Source: DATBVX01 sp963695985 (lineage in GTDB: Bacteria > Pseudomonadota > Gammaproteobacteria > Steroidobacterales > Steroidobacteraceae). Taken from it: a DNA stretch of 64,000 nucleotides. Each line of letters begins with the position of its first letter. Position 1 is the stretch's first letter. The notes beneath the pieces were generated by a model. It was not told where the DNA came from. It made no database searches and saw nothing but the letters and a program-made list of their open reading frames with translations. The stretch lies in contig CAVOIC010000007.1 in NCBI GenBank assembly GCA_963695985.1, positions 1 through 64,000 of the forward strand, written 5' to 3'. The position numbers were made by a program, and so were the translations under genes. Positions 25,338 through 33,363 of this stretch are shown here, piece after piece.

Positions 25338-27068
25338 ATGTATCCGCCGCCCACACCCGACTCTCCCGCGGCGCGAGCTGCGATATGGCGCGATATTGCG
25401 TGGCTCTGTGGCATCGGCCTGCTGCTGGTCGCGACCGGCATTGGGCTGCGTCATCCCTGGCCCGCCGATGAACCGCGCTTTGCACTGATCGCGCGCGACA
25501 TGGTCGCGAGCGGCGAATGGCTGTTCCCGCGCGTGGGTGGCGATCACTACCCGGACAAGCCACCGCTGTTCTTCTGGCTGATCGCAGTCTTTTATGCCGT
25601 CACTGGATCGTTGCGCGTGAGCTTCCTTCTGCCTTCGCTCTTCGCGTCCCTCGGAACGGTCCTGCTGATCTATGACCTGGGCCGGCGTCTGTGGAACCGG
25701 GAAGCGGGGCTATGGGCGGCGCTACTACTGCTCTTTACCGTGCAGTTCACCTTGCAGGCGCGGCTGGCGCAGATCGATGCCACCCTGTGCTTCTGGACCA
25801 CACTCTCTTTATATGGGCTGCTGCGCCACCTGCTGCTGCGTCATGGCTGGGGCTGGTACGCGCTCGGCGGTTTTGCCGCGGGCCTGGGCGTCATTACCAA
25901 GGGCGTCGGCTTTCTGCCGTTGTTGGTTCTATTGCCCTACGCCTTCGCCCGCCGGCGCAAGTGGCCGCTGCCGGACGTTGCGCGCGACGGCACACATTGG
26001 AGCTGGGCGCCGATTGCGTTCTTTGGCGCCATAGCGTTGTGGCTGGTGCCGATGCTGATCGCAGTCGCAGTGAGCGATGATCCGGCGCTGCGCGCGTATC
26101 GCAACGAGATCCTGTTGCACCAGACGGTCACGCGCTACGCCGCCTCGTGGCATCACCAGCAGCCGTTCTATTACTACCTCACCGTCATCGTGTCCCTGTG
26201 GCTGCCACTCGTATTGTTGCTGCCATGGCTGTTCCCGCGATGGCTGAAGCAACTGCGCGAACGCGATACGCGCGTGCTGCTGCTGCTGGGTTGGGCGCTG
26301 CTGGTGCTGCTGTTCTTCAGCGCGAGTCCGGGCAAGCGCGGACTCTATATTCTTCCGGCACTCCCGCCCGTAGCGCTTGCCGCCGGTGAGTGGCTGCGCG
26401 GCCTGTGGCAGCGGCCGGACGTGCAGCGAACCGGTGCTGTCTTTGCGCTGCTGTTGGTACTCATCGGCGCAGGAGCTTTCGCCTACCTTCAGTGGATCGC
26501 TCCGGAGCGCGCACTGGACTTGAGGCAGGACGTCGGATTGAGATACCTTGCACCGCTCGCGATTTACGCGGTCGCAGCGGCCATCGCGCTTATCGCCTGT
26601 GGCGCGGGTCGTGGCGTTCTCGCGAGCGCGTGGGCGCTCGGCCTGTTATGGATCATCGGCAGCTTCGCCATCATTCCGCAGCTTGATGCGGCGCGCTCCG
26701 CAAGCCGCTTCGTCTCAGAGCTGAAGCGCGTCGCCGATCCCGCGCGCGAGCTGGGCATGCTCGCTTATAAGGAACAGTTCCTGCTCAACCTCGATCGGCC
26801 CAGTACCAACTTCGGCCACAGCCGCTGGCGCGAAGGGCCGGCTGAAGCGTACGACGCAGCACGCTGGCTCAATGAAGGGGCAGGGCGGCAGCTTCTGGTG
26901 CCGGCTCCTCAGCTCGAGCCGTGCTTTGCGCACGCCGCGAATCGGCGCGCGGTCGCGGAGGCCAGCCGCGAGGAGTGGTACCTGGTCGAGCGGTCGGCAG
27001 ACGCGGACTGCGCGCGGCGGGGAGATCCGCGGCGCGTCTATCACTACTCCCCGCCAGCAACGCGGTAA
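25338..27068 (+). CDS. ArnT-like (PMT/GT83 family) membrane glycosyltransferase
   Basis: The 576-residue protein has about eleven hydrophobic segments and the family's first periplasmic loop RHPWPADEPRFALIARDMVASGEWLFPRVGGDHYPDKPPLFFWL with its acidic catalytic region. ASPGKRGLYILPALPP is a second family motif. These enzymes move a sugar from undecaprenyl phosphate to lipid A or protein on the periplasmic face. The genes for Ara4N synthesis are not nearby, so the sugar is unknown. Confidence 0.9.
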   Translation: MYPPPTPDSPAARAAIWRDIAWLCGIGLLLVATGIGLRHPWPADEPRFALIARDMVASGEWLFPRVGGDHYPDKPPLFFWLIAVFYAVTGSLRVSFLLPSLFASLGTVLLIYDLGRRLWNREAGLWAALLLLFTVQFTLQARLAQIDATLCFWTTLSLYGLLRHLLLRHGWGWYALGGFAAGLGVITKGVGFLPLLVLLPYAFARRRKWPLPDVARDGTHWSWAPIAFFGAIALWLVPMLIAVAVSDDPALRAYRNEILLHQTVTRYAASWHHQQPFYYYLTVIVSLWLPLVLLLPWLFPRWLKQLRERDTRVLLLLGWALLVLLFFSASPGKRGLYILPALPPVALAAGEWLRGLWQRPDVQRTGAVFALLLVLIGAGAFAYLQWIAPERALDLRQDVGLRYLAPLAIYAVAAAIALIACGAGRGVLASAWALGLLWIIGSFAIIPQLDAARSASRFVSELKRVADPARELGMLAYKEQFLLNLDRPSTNFGHSRWREGPAEAYDAARWLNEGAGRQLLVPAPQLEPCFAHAANRRAVAEASREEWYLVERSADADCARRGDPRRVYHYSPPATR

Positions 27069-27142
27069 GGCGCAGTGGGTGACGGGTCTCTACGGGTCCA
27101 GGTAGCCGTGGGCTATGGCGTAGGCCGCAACGGCCGGCGCCG

Positions 27143-27745
27143 TCAGGGACCCTCGAGTCCGAGGTAGCTGGCGAAGCGCTTGACGGCTTCGCGTTCATCC
27201 CGCCACAGAAAGTAGTCTTGGTTCAGGCCGCTGCGGATCAGCACCAGCGACAGATCTGTCGCATGTCCCGTAAAGTTCACTAGTGCCGGATCGGCCTGAA
27301 ACAGTACCGCTACCGCCTCCCGCCCCGGGCGCGAAACGGGTGCTTCCGCGACGCCGGCCTCGCGCAACGAACCCGCGGCCGCCTGCAGGCGGATGGGGCG
27401 GCCGTCAGCGAGCAGCACGAACTGGTCGCCCTCTGTCAGCAGCGCCTCGCCGTTCGTGCGTCGGTCGATCGTTGACCACAGATAGCCGAACCAGTAGTAA
27501 TGGCGTTGGCCGCTGCGGTTGACCTCGATGGGTACCAGGCTCACGTAATCGCGCGCGTTCGCTGCCAGGTCGCTGCGCTCGCGCGCGAACACCAGGGGTT
27601 GCGCCGCTGCGGTGACGCTCGCGGCGGTCTGCTCGTCAAGATATTCGCGGACCGGCTTGTCGTCGCCGCGAGCGGGATTCGTGAGCGCTGCCAGCAGCGC
27701 CAGTAACAACGCAGGGGGCACCCGCGCGCTTTGCCTTCGTGTCAC
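27143..27745 (-). CDS. Secreted protein of the cytochrome cluster, function unknown
   Basis: The 200-residue protein has a signal peptide (LLLALLAALTNPARG) and no heme motif or known domain I can name. It is the last gene of the leftward cytochrome run, 19 bases after the beta-barrel gene, so it is likely a periplasmic or surface accessory of that system. Its end is convergent with the ArnT-like gene. Confidence 0.75.
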   Translation of the reverse strand: MTRRQSARVPPALLLALLAALTNPARGDDKPVREYLDEQTAASVTAAAQPLVFARERSDLAANARDYVSLVPIEVNRSGQRHYYWFGYLWSTIDRRTNGEALLTEGDQFVLLADGRPIRLQAAAGSLREAGVAEAPVSRPGREAVAVLFQADPALVNFTGHATDLSLVLIRSGLNQDYFLWRDEREAVKRFASYLGLEGP

Positions 27746-27764
27746 GCGTCAGCCTCGACTCGAA

Positions 27765-29798
27765 TCAGAAATTCATGCGATAGCCGAGGCTGAAATAATA
27801 GCGCGTGGTCTTCTCCGTTGTTCCGGTAAGATCGCGACTTCCGAATTCGGCTCCACCCTCGACCTCGAACAGCACGTGATTGGTCTGAAGGTCCAGACGC
27901 AAGGTCGGCGCGTACAGCATCTGCTCGGAGCCATCGGTGGAGAACTGCCGCCGGTCGACACGTAGCTGTGGGCCCAGGCGCCACGCACCCCCCACCGAGA
28001 AACGGGCGCTCACGCCAAAGGAATCCGTGTCGACGGTCGGTCCCGTCTGGTGCCGCAAGGCGATGCTGCTCAAGTCGCTCCCGCCGAACAGGCTTGAAGC
28101 GACGCCCTGCAGGGAGATCGCAGACTCCGAACCAAGATCGGGCACCGCATCGACCCCGCCGGAAGCAGGTGTTCCGCTCGCCGTGAAGTTGGAGTAATCC
28201 AATGACCACTGCCAGCGCTCGCCGAACGGATGGGAAATGGAGACGCTGTACAGGTCCGTGTCGGCGGTGCGATCGCGCGCCAGCTGCTCGAGCGTGCTCA
28301 CCGGAAAGAGATCCAGCAGCTGGTCGAAATTCTCGACCGGCTGACCGATCAGCGAATTGCGCAGAGTCAGCGGCGGGCTCTTGCGATGATCGATGTTGGC
28401 CGTAAGCGTCCAGCGACCCGGGAGTTCCAGCGTCCCAATCGCCAGCGCGGCGTTCAGATCCTGGAAATAGATGTCGTAGTCGATCAGCGCAACCAGCGTG
28501 CGCCCGGGCTTGAAGTAATGCACCTCCGTGCCAACAGCGCGCCGATCGGTGTTGCCTTCCAGCGTCTGAAATATCGAATAGAGCGAGAAGTCCCACGCGT
28601 TCGCGAAGGGTCCGAAGTTGAGAGACAGCCCCGCAAACTGCCGGCCGGTGACCACGCCATCGCGCGTACTCTCGACCGGGTAGCCGAAGGAAGCGTTCAG
28701 TCGAATCTGGGGTCGGAGCTGGTAACCGGCATACAAGCCATCGAAAGTGCCGAACAGTCCGTCGGAGCTGCGGGTCTGTCGACCGAGCCGGGTGGACCAA
28801 TCGAGCTCGCGATCGCCGAATTCGACGTACGCGAGGTTGACGCGCGTCTGGTCGCCGGGACCGTCGCTCAGCATGTCCTTGACATAGCCCGCGGTAATCC
28901 GTGTCGCAAAGTCAAAGCGCTCGCCGCGGCGGCGCGCGACCAGGTCTGCGTCATTCAGAAGGGCGTTCTGAGTCGTTACATCGGTCGACAGCGCCGGGTT
29001 CTCCAGCTGGCTCTCGTCACGCCGGTAGATCTGCGACAGGCCACCGTATATGCGCCAGGGTGATTCCCCTTCGCCGAAACCATTGGCACCCGTGCGCGAT
29101 GATGGTCGCGTAGCCCATGCGAGAGCCCGCAGGCGCTCCTTCACGCGCTTGACAGCCGGGCCGTCTGGGTAGCGGCGCAGGTATTCCTCATACTCGGCCT
29201 TGGCATGTGCCAGTTGACGGTTGCGTTCGCGTGCCAGGCCCATCAACTCCTGAGCTTCTGCGCGTCGTGAAAATTCCGGCTGCTCGAGAACCTTGGTCAA
29301 AAGAGGTATGGCGGTCGTGTAGTCCTTGTGCGAGAAGGCCTTCTTTGCCTTGTCCAGCGTCGTGTCGATGTCCTGCTGTGTCATCGAAGCATTGGCCTGC
29401 GGCAGTGTCGGCGGAACGACTGATTCGTTCTCCTCGTCGCTCGGCGCATTCAGTGCTTCATCGTCGCCGATTGCCAGCCAGGCTTTGGGATAAGCGCTGC
29501 GTGCAGCCATCAGCAGCTTGCGTGCATTGGCCTCGGAGCTGACAGGGCCAACGCGCAGTCGGTACCACTTCTGGTCGCCCAGTTGATAGTCGGAGACATA
29601 CACCGGGGCGCCGCTGACGACCTGCTTGGCGCGATTAATGGCGTCGTCGTCGAACGGCTGCTGCGATGAATCGAGATTGATGGCGTAAGTTGCCGGCGGC
29701 CGTGCGGCTTCCCCGATATACACCTGCGCACCGCGCGACGGGGCGCGCAGTAAGGCGAATGCGCAGACCATGGCTGTCCGCAGTCGGAGCCAGCACAT
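27765..29798 (-). CDS. SPOR-TPR-outer-membrane beta-barrel protein
   Basis: Domains in order: a SPOR domain (about residues 37-110, YAINLDSS...KWYRLRVGPVSSEANARKLL), a TPR region (about 140-215), then from about residue 235 alternating amphipathic strands that end in YYFSLGYRMNF, a C-terminal phenylalanine typical of outer-membrane barrels. Residues 1-30 are doubtful: the protein most likely continues, through a one-base frameshift near 29720-29735, from the upstream frame at 29635-30159, which carries the real signal peptide. In the cluster it is the natural candidate for the outer-membrane channel. Confidence 0.85.
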   Translation of the reverse strand: MCWLRLRTAMVCAFALLRAPSRGAQVYIGEAARPPATYAINLDSSQQPFDDDAINRAKQVVSGAPVYVSDYQLGDQKWYRLRVGPVSSEANARKLLMAARSAYPKAWLAIGDDEALNAPSDEENESVVPPTLPQANASMTQQDIDTTLDKAKKAFSHKDYTTAIPLLTKVLEQPEFSRRAEAQELMGLARERNRQLAHAKAEYEEYLRRYPDGPAVKRVKERLRALAWATRPSSRTGANGFGEGESPWRIYGGLSQIYRRDESQLENPALSTDVTTQNALLNDADLVARRRGERFDFATRITAGYVKDMLSDGPGDQTRVNLAYVEFGDRELDWSTRLGRQTRSSDGLFGTFDGLYAGYQLRPQIRLNASFGYPVESTRDGVVTGRQFAGLSLNFGPFANAWDFSLYSIFQTLEGNTDRRAVGTEVHYFKPGRTLVALIDYDIYFQDLNAALAIGTLELPGRWTLTANIDHRKSPPLTLRNSLIGQPVENFDQLLDLFPVSTLEQLARDRTADTDLYSVSISHPFGERWQWSLDYSNFTASGTPASGGVDAVPDLGSESAISLQGVASSLFGGSDLSSIALRHQTGPTVDTDSFGVSARFSVGGAWRLGPQLRVDRRQFSTDGSEQMLYAPTLRLDLQTNHVLFEVEGGAEFGSRDLTGTTEKTTRYYFSLGYRMNF

Positions 29799-30159
29799 AG
29801 GTCTCCTTGGCCAGGAAGTGAACGTTGATGATGATCTCGCGCCCGGTCAGCCGATCGAAGTCAATCGCGCGTACAACACGTCCGGCGTCGAAGAGTGGCG
29901 CGGGCCCGAGCACTATGCTGGAGACATCGCCGCAGTCCGGAAGCGGTATCAGGCGGATCTGCAGCGTGTCGCCTTCGCTCGCGGGCGTGTGCGTGAGGTA
30001 ACGCAGCCCGCACCCGAAAATCAGGCTGATGTCGACGCGTCCCTCACGCTCGGCGACGTCGACGGCGTCCACGAGCCGTCCGGTGAACTGCTGGGCCTGA
30101 GCGGCTGGAGCCGTCAATCCCACCACGATGGCGGTAACGAGCGCGCAATGGCGAAGCAT
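29635..30159 (-). CDS. N-terminal part of the SPOR/barrel protein (or separate small periplasmic protein)
   Basis: ATG 30159 lies two bases after the stop of the giant cytochrome. The product has a signal peptide (ALVTAIVVGLTAPAAQA) and a beta-rich domain of about 110 residues (FTGRLVDAVDVAEREGRVDISLIF...FLAKETYVLAPTADSHGLRIRL) that looks like an AMIN-type wall- or secretin-binding module. After residue ~145 the frame loses sense and the next frame takes up SPOR sequence, so this is probably the true N-terminus of the 27765-29798 protein. If it is a separate gene, the overlap would be 164 bases. Confidence 0.65.
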   Translation of the reverse strand: MLRHCALVTAIVVGLTAPAAQAQQFTGRLVDAVDVAEREGRVDISLIFGCGLRYLTHTPASEGDTLQIRLIPLPDCGDVSSIVLGPAPLFDAGRVVRAIDFDRLTGREIIINVHFLAKETYVLAPTADSHGLRIRLTARPVARCAGVYRGSRTAAGNLRHQSRFIAAAVRRRRH

Positions 30160-30161
30160 GA

Positions 30162-30845
30162 TCAGTCGAACGATGACGAAGTCAGACGATGCTGTGGTCC
30201 AGGGCGACTCCGGCTGATCGTCGTCAACGTGGAGTCGGTGTAGATGTGGCATGCACCCGAACAATTGCGCAGCTCGCTGACCGTGTACTTGACGTTGCCG
30301 TACTTGGTATGTGGATCGGACTTGTACCGGTTCGAATGGCAGCCGGCGCAATCCGGCTTGTACTGCGGCGAGCGCCAGGTGGCCGCGTCAGTGTTTGTCG
30401 TGTGGCAGTTGGTGCACGTCAGCGAGACGCGGTGATCACCGGGATAGCCGCCGCCCACGATGTGCTTGAACGTATTAGGCGTCCAGGCGTTGGTCGTGTG
30501 GCAGTGGCTGCAATCGAAATGGTTTACCGGGAAGGTCATGTGACCCGTGGACGGGCCGCTCGCATTCACGCCGTTGTGGCACGAGGCGCAGTTGTTGGTG
30601 ATGCCCGTGTGGTTGAACGTGGCGGGCGTCCAGGCCAGCGTCGAGTGACACACGTTGCATTCCTGCGTGGTCGGTATGTGGCTGGTCGGCTTGCCGGTGG
30701 CCTTCACACCATCGTGGCAGCTGCTGCAGCTGCCTTGCACGTGAGCGTGATCGACGCGGATCACCGGCTTCCACGCGGTCGTGGTATGGCAGCTGTCGCA
30801 GCTGTTGTCGCTCGACGATGTGACCCGAGTTCTTGCCGGTGGCAA
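30162..30845 (-). CDS. Giant multiheme cytochrome, 3' part after frameshift (7 CXXCH + 1 CX3CH)
   Basis: The frame resumes at about 30817 with DNSCDSCHTTTAWKP, in register with the repeats of the preceding part, and gives seven more CXXCH motifs. The last binding motif is CSGACH (30246-30263), a CX3CH form. The ATG at 30845 is a chance start. The stop lies two bases before the next ATG, so the genes are co-transcribed. Confidence 0.85.
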   Translation of the reverse strand: MPPARTRVTSSSDNSCDSCHTTTAWKPVIRVDHAHVQGSCSSCHDGVKATGKPTSHIPTTQECNVCHSTLAWTPATFNHTGITNNCASCHNGVNASGPSTGHMTFPVNHFDCSHCHTTNAWTPNTFKHIVGGGYPGDHRVSLTCTNCHTTNTDAATWRSPQYKPDCAGCHSNRYKSDPHTKYGNVKYTVSELRNCSGACHIYTDSTLTTISRSRPGPQHRLTSSSFD

Positions 30846-33354
30846 TGGTGCCGTTGTGACACGAAGAGCACGTGCCTACCACCTGGGTGTGATCGACGCG
30901 GGTCGCGGGCTTGAAGGTGCTGGTCGAGTGGCAAGACTCGCACTTATTGCTGCTCGCGATGTGACCCTGGTTCTTGCCGGTGGCCTGCGTGCCGTTGTGG
31001 CAGCTCACGCAGTTGGTGGTGATCCCGGCGTGATTGAAGCCGGTCGCTGGAATCCACGCTGTCGTGCTATGGCAGCTGCTGCATTCGGCTGTAGTCTGAA
31101 CGTGGCCCGGATTCTTACCGGTGGCAATCGTGCCGTTGTGACAGGACGAGCAGGTGCCCTGCACCTGTGCATGATCGACGCGCGTGGCAGGCTTCCATGC
31201 CGTGGTCGAGTGACACGACTCGCAGCTTGTGCTGGTACGGATGTGCGTGGCGTTCTTGCCGCCGGCCTTCACCCCGTCATGGCAGCTGACGCAGTTCGTG
31301 GTGATCCCGGTGTGCGAGAAGGTCGCCGGGGTCCACGCGCTCGTCGTGTGGCAGGTATCGCATGACTGCGTAGTCGGAATGTGGTTCGTGCCTTTGCCGG
31401 TGGCGATGGTGCCGTTGTGGCAGGACGCACAGGTGCCAGTCACCTGCGTGTGATCGACACGCGTGGCGGGCTTCCATGCCGCCACGGAATGACAGGACTC
31501 GCAGCTGTTGCTGCTCGCGATGTGGCCCGAGTTCTTGCCGGTGGCCTGCGAGCCGTTGTGACAGCTCGCGCAGTTGCTGGTGATGCCGGTGTGATCGAAC
31601 TTGGCCGGCGTCCACGCGTTCGATGAGTGGCAATTCTCGCAAGTGTTGTCGCTGGCGATGTGTCCGGGACCCTTGCCGGTCGCAATGGTGCCGTTGTGAC
31701 AGGAGAAGCAGCTGCCGATTACCTGCGTGTGGTCCACCTTTACGGCTGGGGTCCAGGCTGTAGTCGAATGGCAGGACACGCAATTGTTGCTCGTCACAAT
31801 GTGGGTCGGGCCTTTGCCCGTGGCCGCCGTGCCGTTGTGACAGGAGTAGCAGCTGCCCGTCACCTGCGTGTGATCGACGCGCAGCGCCGGTTTCCAGGTA
31901 GACGTGGAGTGGCAGGACTCGCAGCTGTTGCTGGCGAGGATGTGCGTCGGGCTCTTGCCGGTGGCCTTCACGCCGTCATGACAGCTGACGCAATTCGTCG
32001 TGATTCCCGAGTGACTGAACTGCGCCGGTGTCCAGGCGACTGTGGTGTGGCAGGTGTCGCATTCGGCGGTGGTCACGATGTGATTCGTGCCCTTACCCGT
32101 TGCCGTGGTGCCGTTGTGGCACGACGAACAGGTGCCGACGACTTGCGAATGGTCGACCGTCGTGACCGGCTTCCAGGCGGCGATGGCGTGGCACGACTCG
32201 CAGCTGTTGCTGGTACGAATGTGGGTCGCGTTCTTGCCGGTGGCGCGGGTGCCGTCGTGGCAGCTCACGCAGTTGCTGGTGATGCCGGTGTGGTCGAAGC
32301 GCGCCGGTGTCCAGGCAGTCGTACTGTGGCAGCTGTCGCACTCAGCGGTGGTGATGATGTGATTGGCGCTCTTCCCGGTCGCCATCGTGCCGTTGTGGCA
32401 CGAGGAGCAGCTGCCGAGGACCTGGGTGTGATCGACGCTTGTAGCCGGCTTCCAGGCGGTGGTCGCGTGGCAGGACTCGCAACTGCTGCTGCTTTGGATA
32501 TGGGTAGCGTTCTTGCCGGTCGCCTGCACGCCGTTATGGCAGCTCGCGCAATTGCCGGTGACGCCGGTGTGGTCGAAGCCGGCGGGCTTCCAGGCAGTCG
32601 TCGAGTGACAGCTGCCACAATCAGCAGTGGTTTGGACATGTCCAGCGTTCTTGCCTATGGCCGTCGTGCCGTTGTGGCAGGAGGCGCAGGTGCCCTGGGC
32701 CTGGGTGTGGTCGAAGCGCATGACCGGTGACCAGCCAGCCGGCGTGTGGCAAGACTCGCAGCTGTTGGTCGTCAACATGTGCCCCGGATCCTTGCCAGTG
32801 GCGCGGCCGCCGTCGTGGCAGCTGACGCAGTTGGTGGTGATCCCGGTGTGATCAAAGCGCGCCGGCTTCCAGGCCGCCGTGTTGTGGCAGGCGTTGCAGT
32901 CGAGCGTGGTCACGATGTGGTTCGCAGGTTTGCCCGTCGCGCGCACGTTGTCGTGGCAGCTTGCGCAGCTGCCGCGGACCTCACTGTGGTCGAAACGCGT
33001 CGCCGGCAGGAACGCAGCCGTTGTATGGCAGTCGCCGCAGCGCTCGGTCGACATGATGTGCTCGGAAGGCTTTGGCGTGGCGCTGACCATCGTGCCGCGG
33101 CTGTGGCAGGCCGCGCACTCGCGCGGCGTGCCCTTGAATACGGCGTTCACGTGGCAGGACTCGCAATTGACGTCGCGGTGCGCGCCCGTCAGCTCGAAGC
33201 CGGTCGTGAGGTGATCAAAACTCCTGGCCGTCGTGGTTGCAGCCAGGCCGCCGGTCGAGGCGAACGCGAGAGCAAGCAGACACAGCGCTGCTGCAAACAC
33301 CGGGGAACGGCGCCGCATAGGGCTCTGTTCCGGTCGCTGTGTGTGCACGTCCAT
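30475..33354 (-). CDS. Giant multiheme c-type cytochrome, main part (34 CXXCH)
   Basis: After a signal peptide (VFAAALCLLALAFASTGGLA) the protein is built of ~47-residue units, each with two CXXCH motifs 23-24 residues apart and distal-histidine candidates in F/VDHT and GHI/NHI. I count 34 CXXCH up to about 30815. There a small indel shifts the frame and the residues beyond (QQLRQLPYHDR...) are nonsense to 30475; the true sequence continues at 30162-30845. The corrected protein has ~1064 residues. Units alternate between W-K-P..VDHTQV..C and W-T-P..FDHTGIT..C types. Start: ATG 33354, or 33318. Confidence 0.88.
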   Translation of the reverse strand: MDVHTQRPEQSPMRRRSPVFAAALCLLALAFASTGGLAATTTARSFDHLTTGFELTGAHRDVNCESCHVNAVFKGTPRECAACHSRGTMVSATPKPSEHIMSTERCGDCHTTAAFLPATRFDHSEVRGSCASCHDNVRATGKPANHIVTTLDCNACHNTAAWKPARFDHTGITTNCVSCHDGGRATGKDPGHMLTTNSCESCHTPAGWSPVMRFDHTQAQGTCASCHNGTTAIGKNAGHVQTTADCGSCHSTTAWKPAGFDHTGVTGNCASCHNGVQATGKNATHIQSSSSCESCHATTAWKPATSVDHTQVLGSCSSCHNGTMATGKSANHIITTAECDSCHSTTAWTPARFDHTGITSNCVSCHDGTRATGKNATHIRTSNSCESCHAIAAWKPVTTVDHSQVVGTCSSCHNGTTATGKGTNHIVTTAECDTCHTTVAWTPAQFSHSGITTNCVSCHDGVKATGKSPTHILASNSCESCHSTSTWKPALRVDHTQVTGSCYSCHNGTAATGKGPTHIVTSNNCVSCHSTTAWTPAVKVDHTQVIGSCFSCHNGTIATGKGPGHIASDNTCENCHSSNAWTPAKFDHTGITSNCASCHNGSQATGKNSGHIASSNSCESCHSVAAWKPATRVDHTQVTGTCASCHNGTIATGKGTNHIPTTQSCDTCHTTSAWTPATFSHTGITTNCVSCHDGVKAGGKNATHIRTSTSCESCHSTTAWKPATRVDHAQVQGTCSSCHNGTIATGKNPGHVQTTAECSSCHSTTAWIPATGFNHAGITTNCVSCHNGTQATGKNQGHIASSNKCESCHSTSTFKPATRVDHTQVVGTCSSCHNGTIATGKNSGHIVERQQLRQLPYHDRVEAGDPRRSRSRARQLQQLPRWCEGHRQADQPHTDHAGMQRVSLDAGLDARHVQPHGHHQQLRLVPQRRECERPVHGSHDLPGKPFRLQPLPHDQRLDA

Positions 33355-33363
33355 GGCTTGGCC

